From CALGFI01 sp963786805 (GTDB lineage: Bacteria; Actinomycetota; UBA4738; HRBIN12), in assembly GCA_963786805.1 (NCBI GenBank), contig CAWBAK010000004.1, positions 310,001 through 374,000 of the forward strand: a stretch of 64,000 nucleotides of DNA. Direction: 5' to 3'. Positions 1 to 8,956 of this stretch are shown piece after piece (position 1 is the first letter of the stretch; each line of letters opens with the position of its first letter). The position numbers and the translations under genes are program-made. A model generated the notes under the pieces. The model made no database searches. It was not told where the DNA came from and worked only from the letters and a program-made list of their open reading frames with translations.

Positions 1-906
1 TCGTGGTTCGAACCGAAGTTCGACGGCATCCGCTCGCTCACCTATCTCTCGACCGACCTCACGCGCCTGGTCACGCGGCGCGGCCGCGACGCGACGCTCC
101 AATACCCCGAGTTGAAGGACCTGCACGAGCTCATCGATCAGGTCAACGGCGTGATCGACGCCGAGATCGTGGCGTTCGACGAGAACGGGAAGAACTCGTT
201 CGAGGCGCTCCAGCAGCGGATGAACCTGCGGAACGAACGCGAGATCAAGCGCATCGCACAGAGGATCCCCGTCGCGATGGTGGCCTTCGACCTGCTGTTC
301 ATCGACGGCAAACAGACGACCGAGCTCTCCCTCGAGGAGCGCCGCGAGTTGCTGGAGACCGTCGTCGAGCAGGACGACCGGCTGCAGGTCATCACCCATG
401 TCGACGGCGAGGGCAAGCGGTTCGTCGAGGTCGCGAAGGGGCTCGGTCTCGAAGGCGTCGTCGCCAAGCGGAAGGGATCGAAGTACACCCCGGGCCGTCG
501 CTCACCCGATTGGCGGAAGATCAAGCTCACGAACACCCAGGACTGCGTGATCCTGGGCTGGACACCCGGCAAGGGCGGCCGCGCGGGGACGTTCGGCGCG
601 CTGCTCGTCGGCGCCTACGTGGACGGCGAGCTCCTGTGGATCGGCCAGGTTGGGACGGGCTTCGACCACGCGCTGTTGGAGAAGCTGATGGAAGCGCTGA
701 AACCGCTCGTGCGCGACACGCCGCCGATCGACGATCCGGAGCTCGCCAAGGTGAAGGGCGCCACGTTCGTCGAGCCCCAGCTCGTGTGCGAGGTCGAGTA
801 CCTGGAGATCACGAAAGCCAACAAGATGCGCGCGCCCAGCTTCAAGGGCCTGCGAGACGACAAGCTGCCCGAGGACTGCGTCCTCGAACGGCCTCGCGGC
901 CGGTAG
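1..906 (+). CDS. ATP-dependent DNA ligase, 5' end outside the window
   Basis: The reading frame is open from the first base, so the gene starts upstream. The nucleotidyltransferase core is visible: motif I KFDG with its AMP-accepting lysine at about bases 16-18, then AFDLLFIDG, EGVVAKR and KIKL, followed by an OB-fold region with VILGWTPGKGG and the C-terminal EVEYLEITKANKMR. This is the domain order of LigC/LigD-type ligases that seal nicks in repair or non-homologous end joining. Any LigD polymerase or nuclease domain would lie upstream and cannot be seen. It ends 3 bases before the convergent GYD gene, with no terminator between. The TTG at 112 is internal, because motif I precedes it. Confidence 0.9.
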   Translation, partial: SWFEPKFDGIRSLTYLSTDLTRLVTRRGRDATLQYPELKDLHELIDQVNGVIDAEIVAFDENGKNSFEALQQRMNLRNEREIKRIAQRIPVAMVAFDLLFIDGKQTTELSLEERRELLETVVEQDDRLQVITHVDGEGKRFVEVAKGLGLEGVVAKRKGSKYTPGRRSPDWRKIKLTNTQDCVILGWTPGKGGRAGTFGALLVGAYVDGELLWIGQVGTGFDHALLEKLMEALKPLVRDTPPIDDPELAKVKGATFVEPQLVCEVEYLEITKANKMRAPSFKGLRDDKLPEDCVLERPRGR

Positions 907-909
907 CCG

Positions 910-1230
910 TCAGGCGCCCGGCGGGCGGTACTGGATCGTGCGCTTCGTCGCGGCGTCGACCTGCTCGGGCTCCATCAGCACGGTGGTCTTCACGGTCACG
1001 GCGCCGGTCGCGCCCACCGACAGGCTGATCGCGGCCGCGGTCTCCTGGTCGGGGATGTCGGCGATGATGATCACATCGTAGTCCCCGAACGCGAAGTAGA
1101 AGGCGTCCAGCGTGCCCCCGACGTCGGCGAGCATCTTGGCGATGGTGTCGCGACGGCTCGAGCCGCCCTCCTTGATCACGCCCTGGACGCCGGATTGCGT
1201 GTAAGACGCCTCCAGCAGGTACTTGGCCAT
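910..1230 (-). CDS. GYD domain protein
   Basis: A 106-residue protein beginning MAKYLLEASYT and containing AFYFAFGDYDVIIIADIPD, the pattern of the GYD family of small ferredoxin-like-fold alpha/beta proteins. The biochemical function of the family is not established. The ATG at 1230 is preceded by a purine-rich GGGGGA about 8 bases upstream, so the longer in-frame extension is not used. It lies just downstream of the giant BTAD/WD40 gene in the same direction and may share its transcript. Confidence 0.8.
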   Translation of the reverse strand: MAKYLLEASYTQSGVQGVIKEGGSSRRDTIAKMLADVGGTLDAFYFAFGDYDVIIIADIPDQETAAAISLSVGATGAVTVKTTVLMEPEQVDAATKRTIQYRPPGA

Positions 1231-1295
1231 CCCGCTCCCCCTTCCCCTCGCGGAGATGCCATCGTGCGCCGGGTCCGGGGGATGTGCAAACCGAG

Positions 1296-4200
1296 CTACG
1301 CGGGGCAGGCGTCGAGGTGCAGGTACGTGCGGCACTCCTCGCCGGTGAGCGATCGCGTGACCTCGTTTCGCGCGATCGCCAGCAGATCGTCGATCTCGAG
1401 GGCCCAGATGCGAACGACGCCATCGTGGCCCTGGGACGCCAGCATCGTGCCGTCCGGGCTGAAGACCAGGCGATCGACGGCGTCGTGTCCTTGCAGGGAC
1501 AGGAGCTGCTCGCCCGCGGCATCGAACACACGCACGATCCCGTCGCCGCCTCCCGTGGCGAAGCGGGAGCCGTCCGGACTAAACGCTAGGTCCTCGAACG
1601 ATAGCGAGGCGGGGAAGGACACGACGAGGTCGCCGGTCCCTGCGTCCCAGATAGCGCTCTCGGTCGCGATCCGCGAACCGTACCGATCCCAGTTGATCAC
1701 CTCGGCGCCGAGGGCGTTGTCGACCTCGGCGACCTCTTCATCGTGCCCCCAGTCCCAGATCGTCATGCTCTGAATGCCGGTCCCTGGGTCTCCGCCGATG
1801 GCGACGAGCTCGGCGGGTCCGAACGCCACTGTGAGGACCGCGAGCCCGTCCTGTTCGAACCGAGCGACGGTTCGCCAGGTGCGATCGAGGACCCTGACCG
1901 ATCCGAGCGTCGCGATAGCGACGAACCGGCCGTCCGGGCTCCAGTCGAACGCCTCCGCGGGATCGACCGCGTACAACTCGCTCCCCGTCGCGACATCGCG
2001 GATGACGAGCGAGGGGCGTGCGGAGCCGAGGCCGTCGACATCCTCCATGATGGCGACCGCCGCTCCGTCCGGACTCAGCTCGTGGCTCCGATCGCGCGCA
2101 TCCGACGGGGGGAGCGACCAAAGGACGTGGGTCTGCGCTCTTGTGTCCACGTCGAGCTCCGTTAGCGAACCGTCCAGCCCGCTCGCGAGGACGCTCCGCC
2201 CGGACGAGGCGAATAGCACGTCGCCGTCGGCGTCGGGGATGTTCGCCACCTCGGCGTCCCCGGTCGGCCCGACGTCCCAGATGCTGACGGCGCTCTCCTG
2301 CGTACCGGTCAACACCCGGGTGCCGTCGGGCGAGAACGCGACACCGGTGAGCGCTCCTTCCTGCACCGACAGCAACTGGACCTGCGTGGCGCCGAGGTCC
2401 GTGACCTCCCAGACCCGCGCCGTCCCGTCGTCGCTTCCCGTCACGAGGCGGGACGAGTCCTGGCTCCAATCGAGCCGGTGCGCCGGCCCCGCGTGCCCCG
2501 GAAGCACGAACCGGAGACGCCCCGTAGCGTCCCAGACCGGGACGGCGGAGTCCCAACCCGCGGTAGCCATGTACCGGCCGTCCGGCCTCCAGGAGACCGT
2601 GGTGAACCCGTTCCCACCCGGGCCCTTCAGGCGGATGATCGTGCCGTTCTCGATATCGATCAAGGACAGGTCGCCGGGGACATGGCCGCCAACCGCGGCG
2701 ACCGTTCGCCCATCCGGGCTGAGCTCGGCATCGTTCACGTACGGCGGCGCGGGGAACGTCATCCTTTCGTCGGTGTCGAGATCCACGACCTGGACGTTCC
2801 CTTCGGGAGTGTTGCCGGAGGCCCCCCAGGCGGCCGCGACGAGGGAGCCATCCGCGCTGAACGAAGGCCCATAGGCCCACGGCCATATCCCATCCACGCT
2901 CTCGAGGAGGTCGCCGCTCGGCAGTTGCCAGATCTTGAGTGCGCCGTCCGTCCCGGTCGTGGCCAGCATCGTGCCGTCGGCGTTGAAGGCCGCGCCCGTG
3001 ACCCTCCCGTCGTGTCCGGGGAGCGTTTGCACGATCGATCCCGTCGCGGGGTCCCTGAGGTCGATGACCCCTCCCGGCCGAGGGCCCTCCGCCGCGAACA
3101 TCCGCGTCGTCACGAAGAGTCCCGACGGTCCCCAATCCAGGGTGGTGCCCTTGAGGACGGGCTCGTATCCCGCGATCTCCACGCCCGGGATCGACGAGAC
3201 GATCCGTGAGGCGACCACCGCTCGATGGAGCGCATCCTCGGCTTCGGACAGCACGGAGCCGTCGACGGAGCGCGTCAGATCGACCGCCTCGATCGCGAGC
3301 AGGAGGCTCCGCTGCGCATCGATCTCGAGGTTGGCGATCGAGGCGGCCGCGAGCTCCCGCGCGCTCGCGATCCTCGACTCGGTCTCCGCACGCTCACCCT
3401 GGTTGGTGGCGATGACGGTGAGCGAGCCCGCGATCAGCGCGGCGATGGCGAACACGGCGACGAGGCTGCGCAGCCGACGCACGGACCGCCGTTCGATCCG
3501 CGCCTCGTGGTCGCGGCGAGCTTGCTCGTCTTTCCGTTCCCGCTCCCGCTGATCCACGCTGGCCTTCACGTACGCCCGTTCGGGGTGTCCGAGCGCGAGG
3601 TCCACGCCGCCCGCCCACGCCTCGACCTGCTCGAGCCGAACCCCGCGCATCAAGAAGCTCGGATCCCGTTCGGATCCGTTCCATTCCGTCGCCGCCCGCG
3701 CAAGGCGCCGGTTCTGCCGGAGGTCCTCCCGAGCGTCGTCGATCCAGGAGCGGAGCTGATCCCACGCGGTGAGAAGAGACTCGTGGGCGATCTCGACCGT
3801 GGGCTCGCGGGTGGCCGGTTCCCGGTCGAAGGTGAGCAGCCGATGTCGCCCGAAGGCGTCGAGACCGGCCTCGAGCGCCAGCTGATCCACCTCGAGGGTG
3901 TCCAGCTCGCTTCGAGCGACCCGCCGTCTCGTGTCCTGCCGTCCCTCGCCGAGGGTGACCAGGCGGAGGAACAGCTGCCGGATCGCCTGCCGCTCCCCCG
4001 GATCCGCCGCCCGGTACAAGCCGTCCGCCCGGGCGGACAGCGCTCCTCCCACCCCGCCGAGTCGCCGGTAGGCCGAGAGGGTCAGACGATCCTCGTCGCG
4101 CCGCTCGTAGAGCTCGGTGAGCGCGTACTGGAGGAGCGGGAGGGCGCCCGGCTGGTGGGCGACGTCCGCGACCATCTCCGCCACCAGCCCCGGCTCCGGA

Positions 4201-6290
4201 CGAACGCCGACCTGCTCGGCGGGCCGTTGGATCGCCTGCTCCATCTCGTCGGGTGTGAGCGGCGGGATCGCCTCGGTCCGCTCCGCCAACAGCTCCCCGA
4301 AGCGCGGATACGCGAGTGGGCGGTCGTAGAAGTCGGCGCGCAGCGTCACGATGACACGGAGCCGGCTCGCCGGGTCGGCCGTGGCCACGCGCAGGGACTC
4401 GAGGAACAGCTCCCGCTCGCGGTCATCGGCGGCCAGCGTGAAGACCTCCTCGAATTGGTCCACGACGAGCACGACCTCCGCGTCGCCCGGGACGACCAGA
4501 TCGACGGCCTCGAGCAGGCCGCGAGACCCAGACTCCAGCCGGTCGTGCAGACGGGCGGCCGGGCGCACCGCGATCCGGACGAGCGCGCTCTCGAGCTCGT
4601 CGAAGGGGTGCGTTCCCGGGAACATCTCCGCGATGGAGACGTCGGCGGTTCCCGCTAGAGCCCCCCGCCGGATCGCCGGCACCACACCGGCGCGGATCAA
4701 CGACGACTTCCCACAGCCGCTCGGCCCGACGACGGCCAGGAATCGCGACGACGGGCCCCCGCCGTTGAGCTCGGTGACGATGCGCTGGACGAGCGCCGTC
4801 CGGCCGAAGAAGTCTCGAGCGTCGGCCTCCCTGAACGCGCGCAGCCCCTTGTAGGGATTCCGCTCCTCCCCCGCCCTCGAAGCCCGCGCGTCGCCGGCTC
4901 CGCGCACGGCCGCGAGGATCGTCCCCGCGTCGAAGGCATACGGGTCGGTCGCCGCGCGCTCGATCGACTCGGTGACGGTCTCCGATCTCTCGCCGCTCAG
5001 GAGCCGACGAGCGAGGCGGGCGAGCGCCCGCACGTCGTCCTGCGGTTCGGCGGCCGGGCCGGTCCCGATCCGGAAGTCGCTCAGGTACGCGTTCCCCTCC
5101 GCATCGAACAGGACGTTGGAGGGGCAAACGCTTCCGTGCGCGACGCCCTGGCGGTGGGCGAATGCCAGGGCCGATGCGACCTGCTCGACGACGCGAGCGG
5201 CCCGATCGCGATCGAGTGCCTCGCCTCGATCCTCGAGGGCACGCAGGCTCCCTCCGCGCAGGTACCGCGTGACGACGTAGGCGCGGCCCGGCTCCCGCCA
5301 GTCGTCGTACATCGGGGCGATGTGGGGATGTTCAAGCGCGGCGGCCAACCGGGCCTCCGGCTCGAATCGCCGCACGAACGCCGGGTCGGCTGCGATGCGC
5401 TCGTGGAAGACCTTGACCGCGACGTCCCGGTCGACGTGCGGCTGGATCGCGCGGAAGACGACGCCGGTCGGTCCCTCGCCGATCTTCTCGAGCAGCCGGT
5501 ACCCACGAAGCGGCTCTCCTCGCAGCTCGAGGCCGGCATCCTGCTTGAGGACGCGTTGGTGGAGTCGAGTGAGGTCGGGTGACGGGTCGATCCCGAGCTC
5601 GTCGGCCAGGATCTCTCGCGCGCGCTGAAAGGCGCCGAGCGCCTCGGCCTGCCGCCCCTCCCGGTACAGAGCCAGCATCAGCTGACCCCACAGCCGCTCG
5701 CGCAGGGGGTTGCGCGCGAGCAGCGTCTCCAGCTCGCCGATCGCCCCCACATGGCTTCCGCTCGCGAGCAGGCCCTCGATCCGGTCTTCCTGCGCCTCGT
5801 TCCTCAGCTCGTCCAGCCGGGCGGCGTCCGCGAGGAGCGACTGCTGGTCCGACAGGTCGGCGAGCGCCGGTCCCCGCCACATCGCAAGGGCGTCGTCGAG
5901 CGTGGCGACGGCGACGTCCGGATCGACCGGGAGGGCCCGCTTCGCGTCGCGCACCAGCGCGTCGAACCGGGCGGCGTCGAGCTCGGACGGCCCGACGAGG
6001 AGCACGTAGCCGGGCGACCGACCCTCGAGGCGGCCGTCGCCGATGGACCTCCGCAGGTTCGACACGTAGGTCTGCAGCGTGTTTCGGGCCTTCTCCGGAG
6101 GCTCGTCGCCCCAGACCTCGTGGATCAGCGCGTCGGCCGGGACGACCTGGTTGGCGCGGATCAGGAGGTTGGCGAGCACGGCCCGCTGCTTCGGCCCGCC
6201 GAGGGGGATCGGGCCGTCCCCCGCGTCGACCTCGAGAGGTCCGAGGACGCGGAACTGCACCGGCCGACGGTACCCAGGGGCAGAGCTCAT
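1296..6290 (-). CDS. BTAD regulator fused to a pseudokinase, nSTAND NTPase and WD40 propellers
   Basis: About 1,664 residues. Order: winged-helix plus BTAD (roughly 10-255, begins VQFRVLGPLEV), a protein-kinase-like domain (about 262-460), an nSTAND/NACHT NTPase with Walker A GPSGCGKSS near 518 and Walker B VVLVVDQFEE near 607, one membrane helix near 943, then about 13-14 WD40 repeats from about 1033, enough for two propellers, ending CRTYLHLDACPA. The kinase keeps VAVK, but the HRDLKPxN loop reads HGSVCPSN (near 384) and DFG reads DFR (near 402), so it is probably catalytically dead. The fold order recalls SARP/AfsR-type regulators combined with STAND signalling hubs. The start is uncertain: ATG 6290, GTG 6260 or ATG 6359, none with a clear ribosome site. 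Confidence 0.88.
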   Translation of the reverse strand: MSSAPGYRRPVQFRVLGPLEVDAGDGPIPLGGPKQRAVLANLLIRANQVVPADALIHEVWGDEPPEKARNTLQTYVSNLRRSIGDGRLEGRSPGYVLLVGPSELDAARFDALVRDAKRALPVDPDVAVATLDDALAMWRGPALADLSDQQSLLADAARLDELRNEAQEDRIEGLLASGSHVGAIGELETLLARNPLRERLWGQLMLALYREGRQAEALGAFQRAREILADELGIDPSPDLTRLHQRVLKQDAGLELRGEPLRGYRLLEKIGEGPTGVVFRAIQPHVDRDVAVKVFHERIAADPAFVRRFEPEARLAAALEHPHIAPMYDDWREPGRAYVVTRYLRGGSLRALEDRGEALDRDRAARVVEQVASALAFAHRQGVAHGSVCPSNVLFDAEGNAYLSDFRIGTGPAAEPQDDVRALARLARRLLSGERSETVTESIERAATDPYAFDAGTILAAVRGAGDARASRAGEERNPYKGLRAFREADARDFFGRTALVQRIVTELNGGGPSSRFLAVVGPSGCGKSSLIRAGVVPAIRRGALAGTADVSIAEMFPGTHPFDELESALVRIAVRPAARLHDRLESGSRGLLEAVDLVVPGDAEVVLVVDQFEEVFTLAADDRERELFLESLRVATADPASRLRVIVTLRADFYDRPLAYPRFGELLAERTEAIPPLTPDEMEQAIQRPAEQVGVRPEPGLVAEMVADVAHQPGALPLLQYALTELYERRDEDRLTLSAYRRLGGVGGALSARADGLYRAADPGERQAIRQLFLRLVTLGEGRQDTRRRVARSELDTLEVDQLALEAGLDAFGRHRLLTFDREPATREPTVEIAHESLLTAWDQLRSWIDDAREDLRQNRRLARAATEWNGSERDPSFLMRGVRLEQVEAWAGGVDLALGHPERAYVKASVDQRERERKDEQARRDHEARIERRSVRRLRSLVAVFAIAALIAGSLTVIATNQGERAETESRIASARELAAASIANLEIDAQRSLLLAIEAVDLTRSVDGSVLSEAEDALHRAVVASRIVSSIPGVEIAGYEPVLKGTTLDWGPSGLFVTTRMFAAEGPRPGGVIDLRDPATGSIVQTLPGHDGRVTGAAFNADGTMLATTGTDGALKIWQLPSGDLLESVDGIWPWAYGPSFSADGSLVAAAWGASGNTPEGNVQVVDLDTDERMTFPAPPYVNDAELSPDGRTVAAVGGHVPGDLSLIDIENGTIIRLKGPGGNGFTTVSWRPDGRYMATAGWDSAVPVWDATGRLRFVLPGHAGPAHRLDWSQDSSRLVTGSDDGTARVWEVTDLGATQVQLLSVQEGALTGVAFSPDGTRVLTGTQESAVSIWDVGPTGDAEVANIPDADGDVLFASSGRSVLASGLDGSLTELDVDTRAQTHVLWSLPPSDARDRSHELSPDGAAVAIMEDVDGLGSARPSLVIRDVATGSELYAVDPAEAFDWSPDGRFVAIATLGSVRVLDRTWRTVARFEQDGLAVLTVAFGPAELVAIGGDPGTGIQSMTIWDWGHDEEVAEVDNALGAEVINWDRYGSRIATESAIWDAGTGDLVVSFPASLSFEDLAFSPDGSRFATGGGDGIVRVFDAAGEQLLSLQGHDAVDRLVFSPDGTMLASQGHDGVVRIWALEIDDLLAIARNEVTRSLTGEECRTYLHLDACPA

Positions 6291-6445
6291 GCGCAAGCAG
6301 ACTGCGGCACGGTCCTCAAGAACGGCGCAAACAGCGGGACTTGACCGGCTCTTGCTCAAGCCCCACTCGGACTCCGAGGGCGACCCACGACGCTGGCACC
6401 TCGATCCGAGGCGTTGGGCCCGGAGGCGAGAAGGGAGGGACCGCG

Positions 6446-6943
6446 ATGGTGAGGAAGCTGAGCGTCGGGCTGCTCGCAGCGGCGATGCTGATGTCGGGTG
6501 CGCTGGTCGGCGTCTCGTACGGGGGAGGGGGCGGGATCACCGAGCCCCAGACGATCGAGCTGACCGTCGACCCCTGCTCGGTTCGGTGTCGGTACTACCC
6601 CCTGCGTGAGGCCGACGGCCTTCGAACGGGGCAGGTCACCTTGACCAAGAACCCGCTGTTCGATGCGGACGGCAACCGGGCGGGCAACCTGAACATTTCC
6701 TGCACCGTCTCCGACGGGCCGGGAGGGCCGACCGACTGGGTCTGCACCTACATCCACACGCTCAAGGCCGGCCCCCACACCGAGCAGGGAACGGTCGTGG
6801 CCCACGGCATCTACACCGGCGACGACGGCGACGTGTTCGCTGTCACCGGCGGCACCGGGGCCTACGAGAACGTTCGCGGGCACGCCACGATGAACTACGG
6901 GGCCTCGCCGGAGCTGAACTACACCCTCACGCTGATCCCGTGA
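6446..6943 (+). CDS. secreted allene-oxide-cyclase/dirigent-like barrel protein
   Basis: 165 residues with an N-terminal signal sequence (MVRKLSVGLLAAAMLMSGA) and a mature domain with Thr/Gly-rich beta strands and the pattern VTGGTGAYENVRG, which resembles the AOC-barrel/dirigent superfamily of small ligand-binding beta barrels. Two cysteines lie close together (PCSVRCRYY) and two more follow, compatible with exported disulfides. The ATG is preceded by AAGGGAGGGA at 6431-6440. Its stop overlaps the GTG start of the next small gene. Family assignment rests on one motif and the general pattern, so it is moderate. Confidence 0.65.
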   Translation: MVRKLSVGLLAAAMLMSGALVGVSYGGGGGITEPQTIELTVDPCSVRCRYYPLREADGLRTGQVTLTKNPLFDADGNRAGNLNISCTVSDGPGGPTDWVCTYIHTLKAGPHTEQGTVVAHGIYTGDDGDVFAVTGGTGAYENVRGHATMNYGASPELNYTLTLIP

Positions 6944-7071
6944 CGGGTGATCTCGGCGGCCGTTCGCCGGATCGGAGGGCTCGCTTCCGCCGGGCGCTCA
7001 CCGTCTCGGCCCTGGTCACCACGGCCGTCCTGATCGGCATCGGTGTCGTTCGAGTCTGGCGGGGCTGGTGA
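6940..7071 (+). CDS. 43-residue single-pass membrane peptide
   Basis: GTG at 6940 overlaps the TGA of the preceding gene (GTGA), the arrangement used for translational coupling throughout this window. The product has an Arg-rich N-terminus followed by one hydrophobic helix (LVTTAVLIGIGVV) and a short VRVWRGW tail, so a single inner-membrane pass is likely. No independent Shine-Dalgarno is seen. It sits between two genes for exported proteins. The function is unknown. It could also be a chance frame, but the hydrophobic segment and exact overlap argue for a gene. Confidence 0.45.
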   Translation: MTGDLGGRSPDRRARFRRALTVSALVTTAVLIGIGVVRVWRGW

Positions 7072-7105
7072 ACACCACCACCCCGCCGAGAGAAGGGAGG
7101 TTCGG

Positions 7106-8395
7106 ATGAGCACATCCGCACTGAGACGAGGAACGCTCCTCGGTCTCGTGTTCGCGCTGGCGGCGGCGGCCGTGGTCGCGCCGGCTACGGCGCCGGCGGA
7201 CGAGCCTGTCGAGTCGGCCGACGTGGTGATCGAGTGGAACGCCAACGCGCAGGCGGCCATCATCGCCACCGCCGGGCAGGGTCCGACCGTCGCCTATCTG
7301 CACTTCGCGATGGTGCAGGGCGCGGTGTACGACGCGGTGAACGCGATTGAGGGCGGCTACGAGCCCTACCTGGAGGCGCCGGCGATGGCCGATCCGGGGG
7401 ATTCGTCGCCGGCGGCGGCCGCGACCGCGGCCCATCACGTGCTCGTCGGATTGTTCCCGACGCAGCAGGCGAACCTGGACGCCCTCTACGCGCAGTCGCT
7501 CTCCGAGATCCCGGATGGATCTGCCGAGACGGGCGGGATCGAGGTCGGGGCGGCGGCGGCCGCGGCGATGCTGGCCGCCAGGACGGACGACGGGCGCTTC
7601 ACTCCCTTCACGGTGATCCAGGGCGACGAGCCCGGGGAGTGGCGGTCGACGGCGTTCGTGAACGGCGTCCCGGTCACTGAGCCGGCCCCGTGGGTCGGCA
7701 ACGTGCGGCCGTTCATCGTCTCGAGCGCCGCCGCGCTGCGCTCAGCCGGACCCAACTCACTCACCAGCTCCCGGTACACGAGGGACTTCAAAGAGGTCAA
7801 GCTGCTGGGCTCGCTCACGAGCACGGTTCGGACCGCGGATCAGACCGACGCGGCGCGGTTCTGGCAGGCCAACGGCGCCGGCCTGTTCAACTCCATCTTC
7901 CGACAGCTCGCGGAAACGCAGGGCCTCGACCTCGCCGAGGCGGCCCGCCTATTCGCGATGGCGGACCTGGCGGGGGCCGACGGCGCGATCGGCTGCTGGA
8001 ACGACAAGTACTACTGGAACTTCTGGCGGCCGATCACGGCGATCCGCGAGGCCGACACCGACGGGAACCCGGCGACGGTGGCCGACCCCAGCTGGACGCC
8101 GCTGTTCACCACACCGCCGTTCCCCGAACACCCGTCGGGGCACACGTGCATCAGCGGCGCGGTCGTGGAGACGCTGAAGAACTTCTTCCGCACGGACCAC
8201 ATGGCGTTCAGCACGTTCAGCAGCTTCTCCGGCACGACGAGGAGCTTCGAGAGGTTCTCCGAGGCGATCAACGAGATCATCGACGCGCGGGTGTGGGCGG
8301 GCATCCACTTCCGCACCGCCGACGTGCAGGGATACTTCCTGGGCAAGAAGGTCGCCCACACGTTGGTGCAGAGCTACTTCCGGCCCGTGCATTGA
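7106..8395 (+). CDS. secreted vanadium-dependent haloperoxidase / PAP2-superfamily protein
   Basis: 429 residues. A signal peptide (residues 1 to about 28) leads into an all-helical PAP2-type fold with the three vanadate/phosphate-binding stretches of bacterial vanadium haloperoxidase homologues: KYYWNFWRP, EHPSGHTCISGA and ARVWAGIHFRTADVQG. The first supplies Lys/Arg, the second Ser-Gly-His, the third Arg and the catalytic-type His. Known members use vanadate and peroxide to oxidise halides, or act as acid phosphatases; the substrate cannot be told here. ATG 7106 follows GAAGGGAGG. A GC-rich hairpin after the stop separates it from the convergent DUF5319 gene. Confidence 0.82.
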   Translation: MSTSALRRGTLLGLVFALAAAAVVAPATAPADEPVESADVVIEWNANAQAAIIATAGQGPTVAYLHFAMVQGAVYDAVNAIEGGYEPYLEAPAMADPGDSSPAAAATAAHHVLVGLFPTQQANLDALYAQSLSEIPDGSAETGGIEVGAAAAAAMLAARTDDGRFTPFTVIQGDEPGEWRSTAFVNGVPVTEPAPWVGNVRPFIVSSAAALRSAGPNSLTSSRYTRDFKEVKLLGSLTSTVRTADQTDAARFWQANGAGLFNSIFRQLAETQGLDLAEAARLFAMADLAGADGAIGCWNDKYYWNFWRPITAIREADTDGNPATVADPSWTPLFTTPPFPEHPSGHTCISGAVVETLKNFFRTDHMAFSTFSSFSGTTRSFERFSEAINEIIDARVWAGIHFRTADVQGYFLGKKVAHTLVQSYFRPVH

Positions 8396-8408
8396 CGGAG
8401 GCCCGGCA

Positions 8409-8435
8409 GGGCGGGCCGATCGCTGCGGCCCGCCC
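8409..8435. terminator. GC-rich hairpin between convergent genes
   Basis: GGGCGGGCC at 8409-8417 pairs perfectly with GGCCCGCCC at 8427-8435 around a 9-base loop. It lies between the stops of the haloperoxidase-like gene (8395) and the convergent DUF5319 gene (8441), so it could end transcription from both sides. No U-tract follows, as is common in high-GC actinobacteria. Confidence 0.55.
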
Positions 8436-8440
8436 GTAGG

Positions 8441-8956
8441 CTAGAAGGGTTCGAAGCCGGCGCGGACGAGCATGGCGCGGATCTCGCGCTCCTCGAGTCC
8501 GCGCTGGAGCAGCTCTCGGTACAGGCGGACGGCGCCGAGCGAGCGGCCGCACTTCGGGCAGAACTGGAAGTGGTGCTCCGTGGGCGTCTCGCACCACGGG
8601 CACCGGTTGAGCTCGATGCGGTTGTCGGGCTCGAGCCCGGTGTCGGCGAGGGCGTCGATGTATCCCTTGCCGTAATCCCACTGGATGTACTCGTCCTCGC
8701 GGACCTCGAACGCCGGCTCGTGCATCCGCGGTTCGCCGGTCCGGAGCATGTGCTCGAGGTTCTCCTTCAGGAGATCCCATTCGTAGAAGTGGTTCTCGCC
8801 GCAGTCCGGGCAGGCGATCACGACCCCTTTGACGCCCTGGGGGTTGAAGACCTGGAGCATGCCGGACAGATCGGCGAGGTCGGCGCGGACGTTCTCCTCC
8901 TCGTCGCGCTCCAGGCCGGTGCCCTGCGGCTCCTCGTCGCCCTGCGGCTCTTCCAT
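8441..8956 (-). CDS. DUF5319 protein with C-terminal zinc ribbon
   Basis: 171 residues. The central part (VRADLADLSGM, GVKGVVIACPDCGENHFYEWD, WDYGKGYIDAL) matches my recollection of the actinobacterial DUF5319 family, whose role is unknown. A C-terminal ribbon CPWCE...FCPKCG supplies four cysteines for zinc, and there is an internal CPDC pair. The N-terminus is acidic and repetitive (EEPQGDEEPQGT). Its ATG shares one base with the TGA of the LmbE-type gene upstream (TGATG), so the two are translationally coupled. Confidence 0.78.
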   Translation of the reverse strand: MEEPQGDEEPQGTGLERDEEENVRADLADLSGMLQVFNPQGVKGVVIACPDCGENHFYEWDLLKENLEHMLRTGEPRMHEPAFEVREDEYIQWDYGKGYIDALADTGLEPDNRIELNRCPWCETPTEHHFQFCPKCGRSLGAVRLYRELLQRGLEEREIRAMLVRAGFEPF

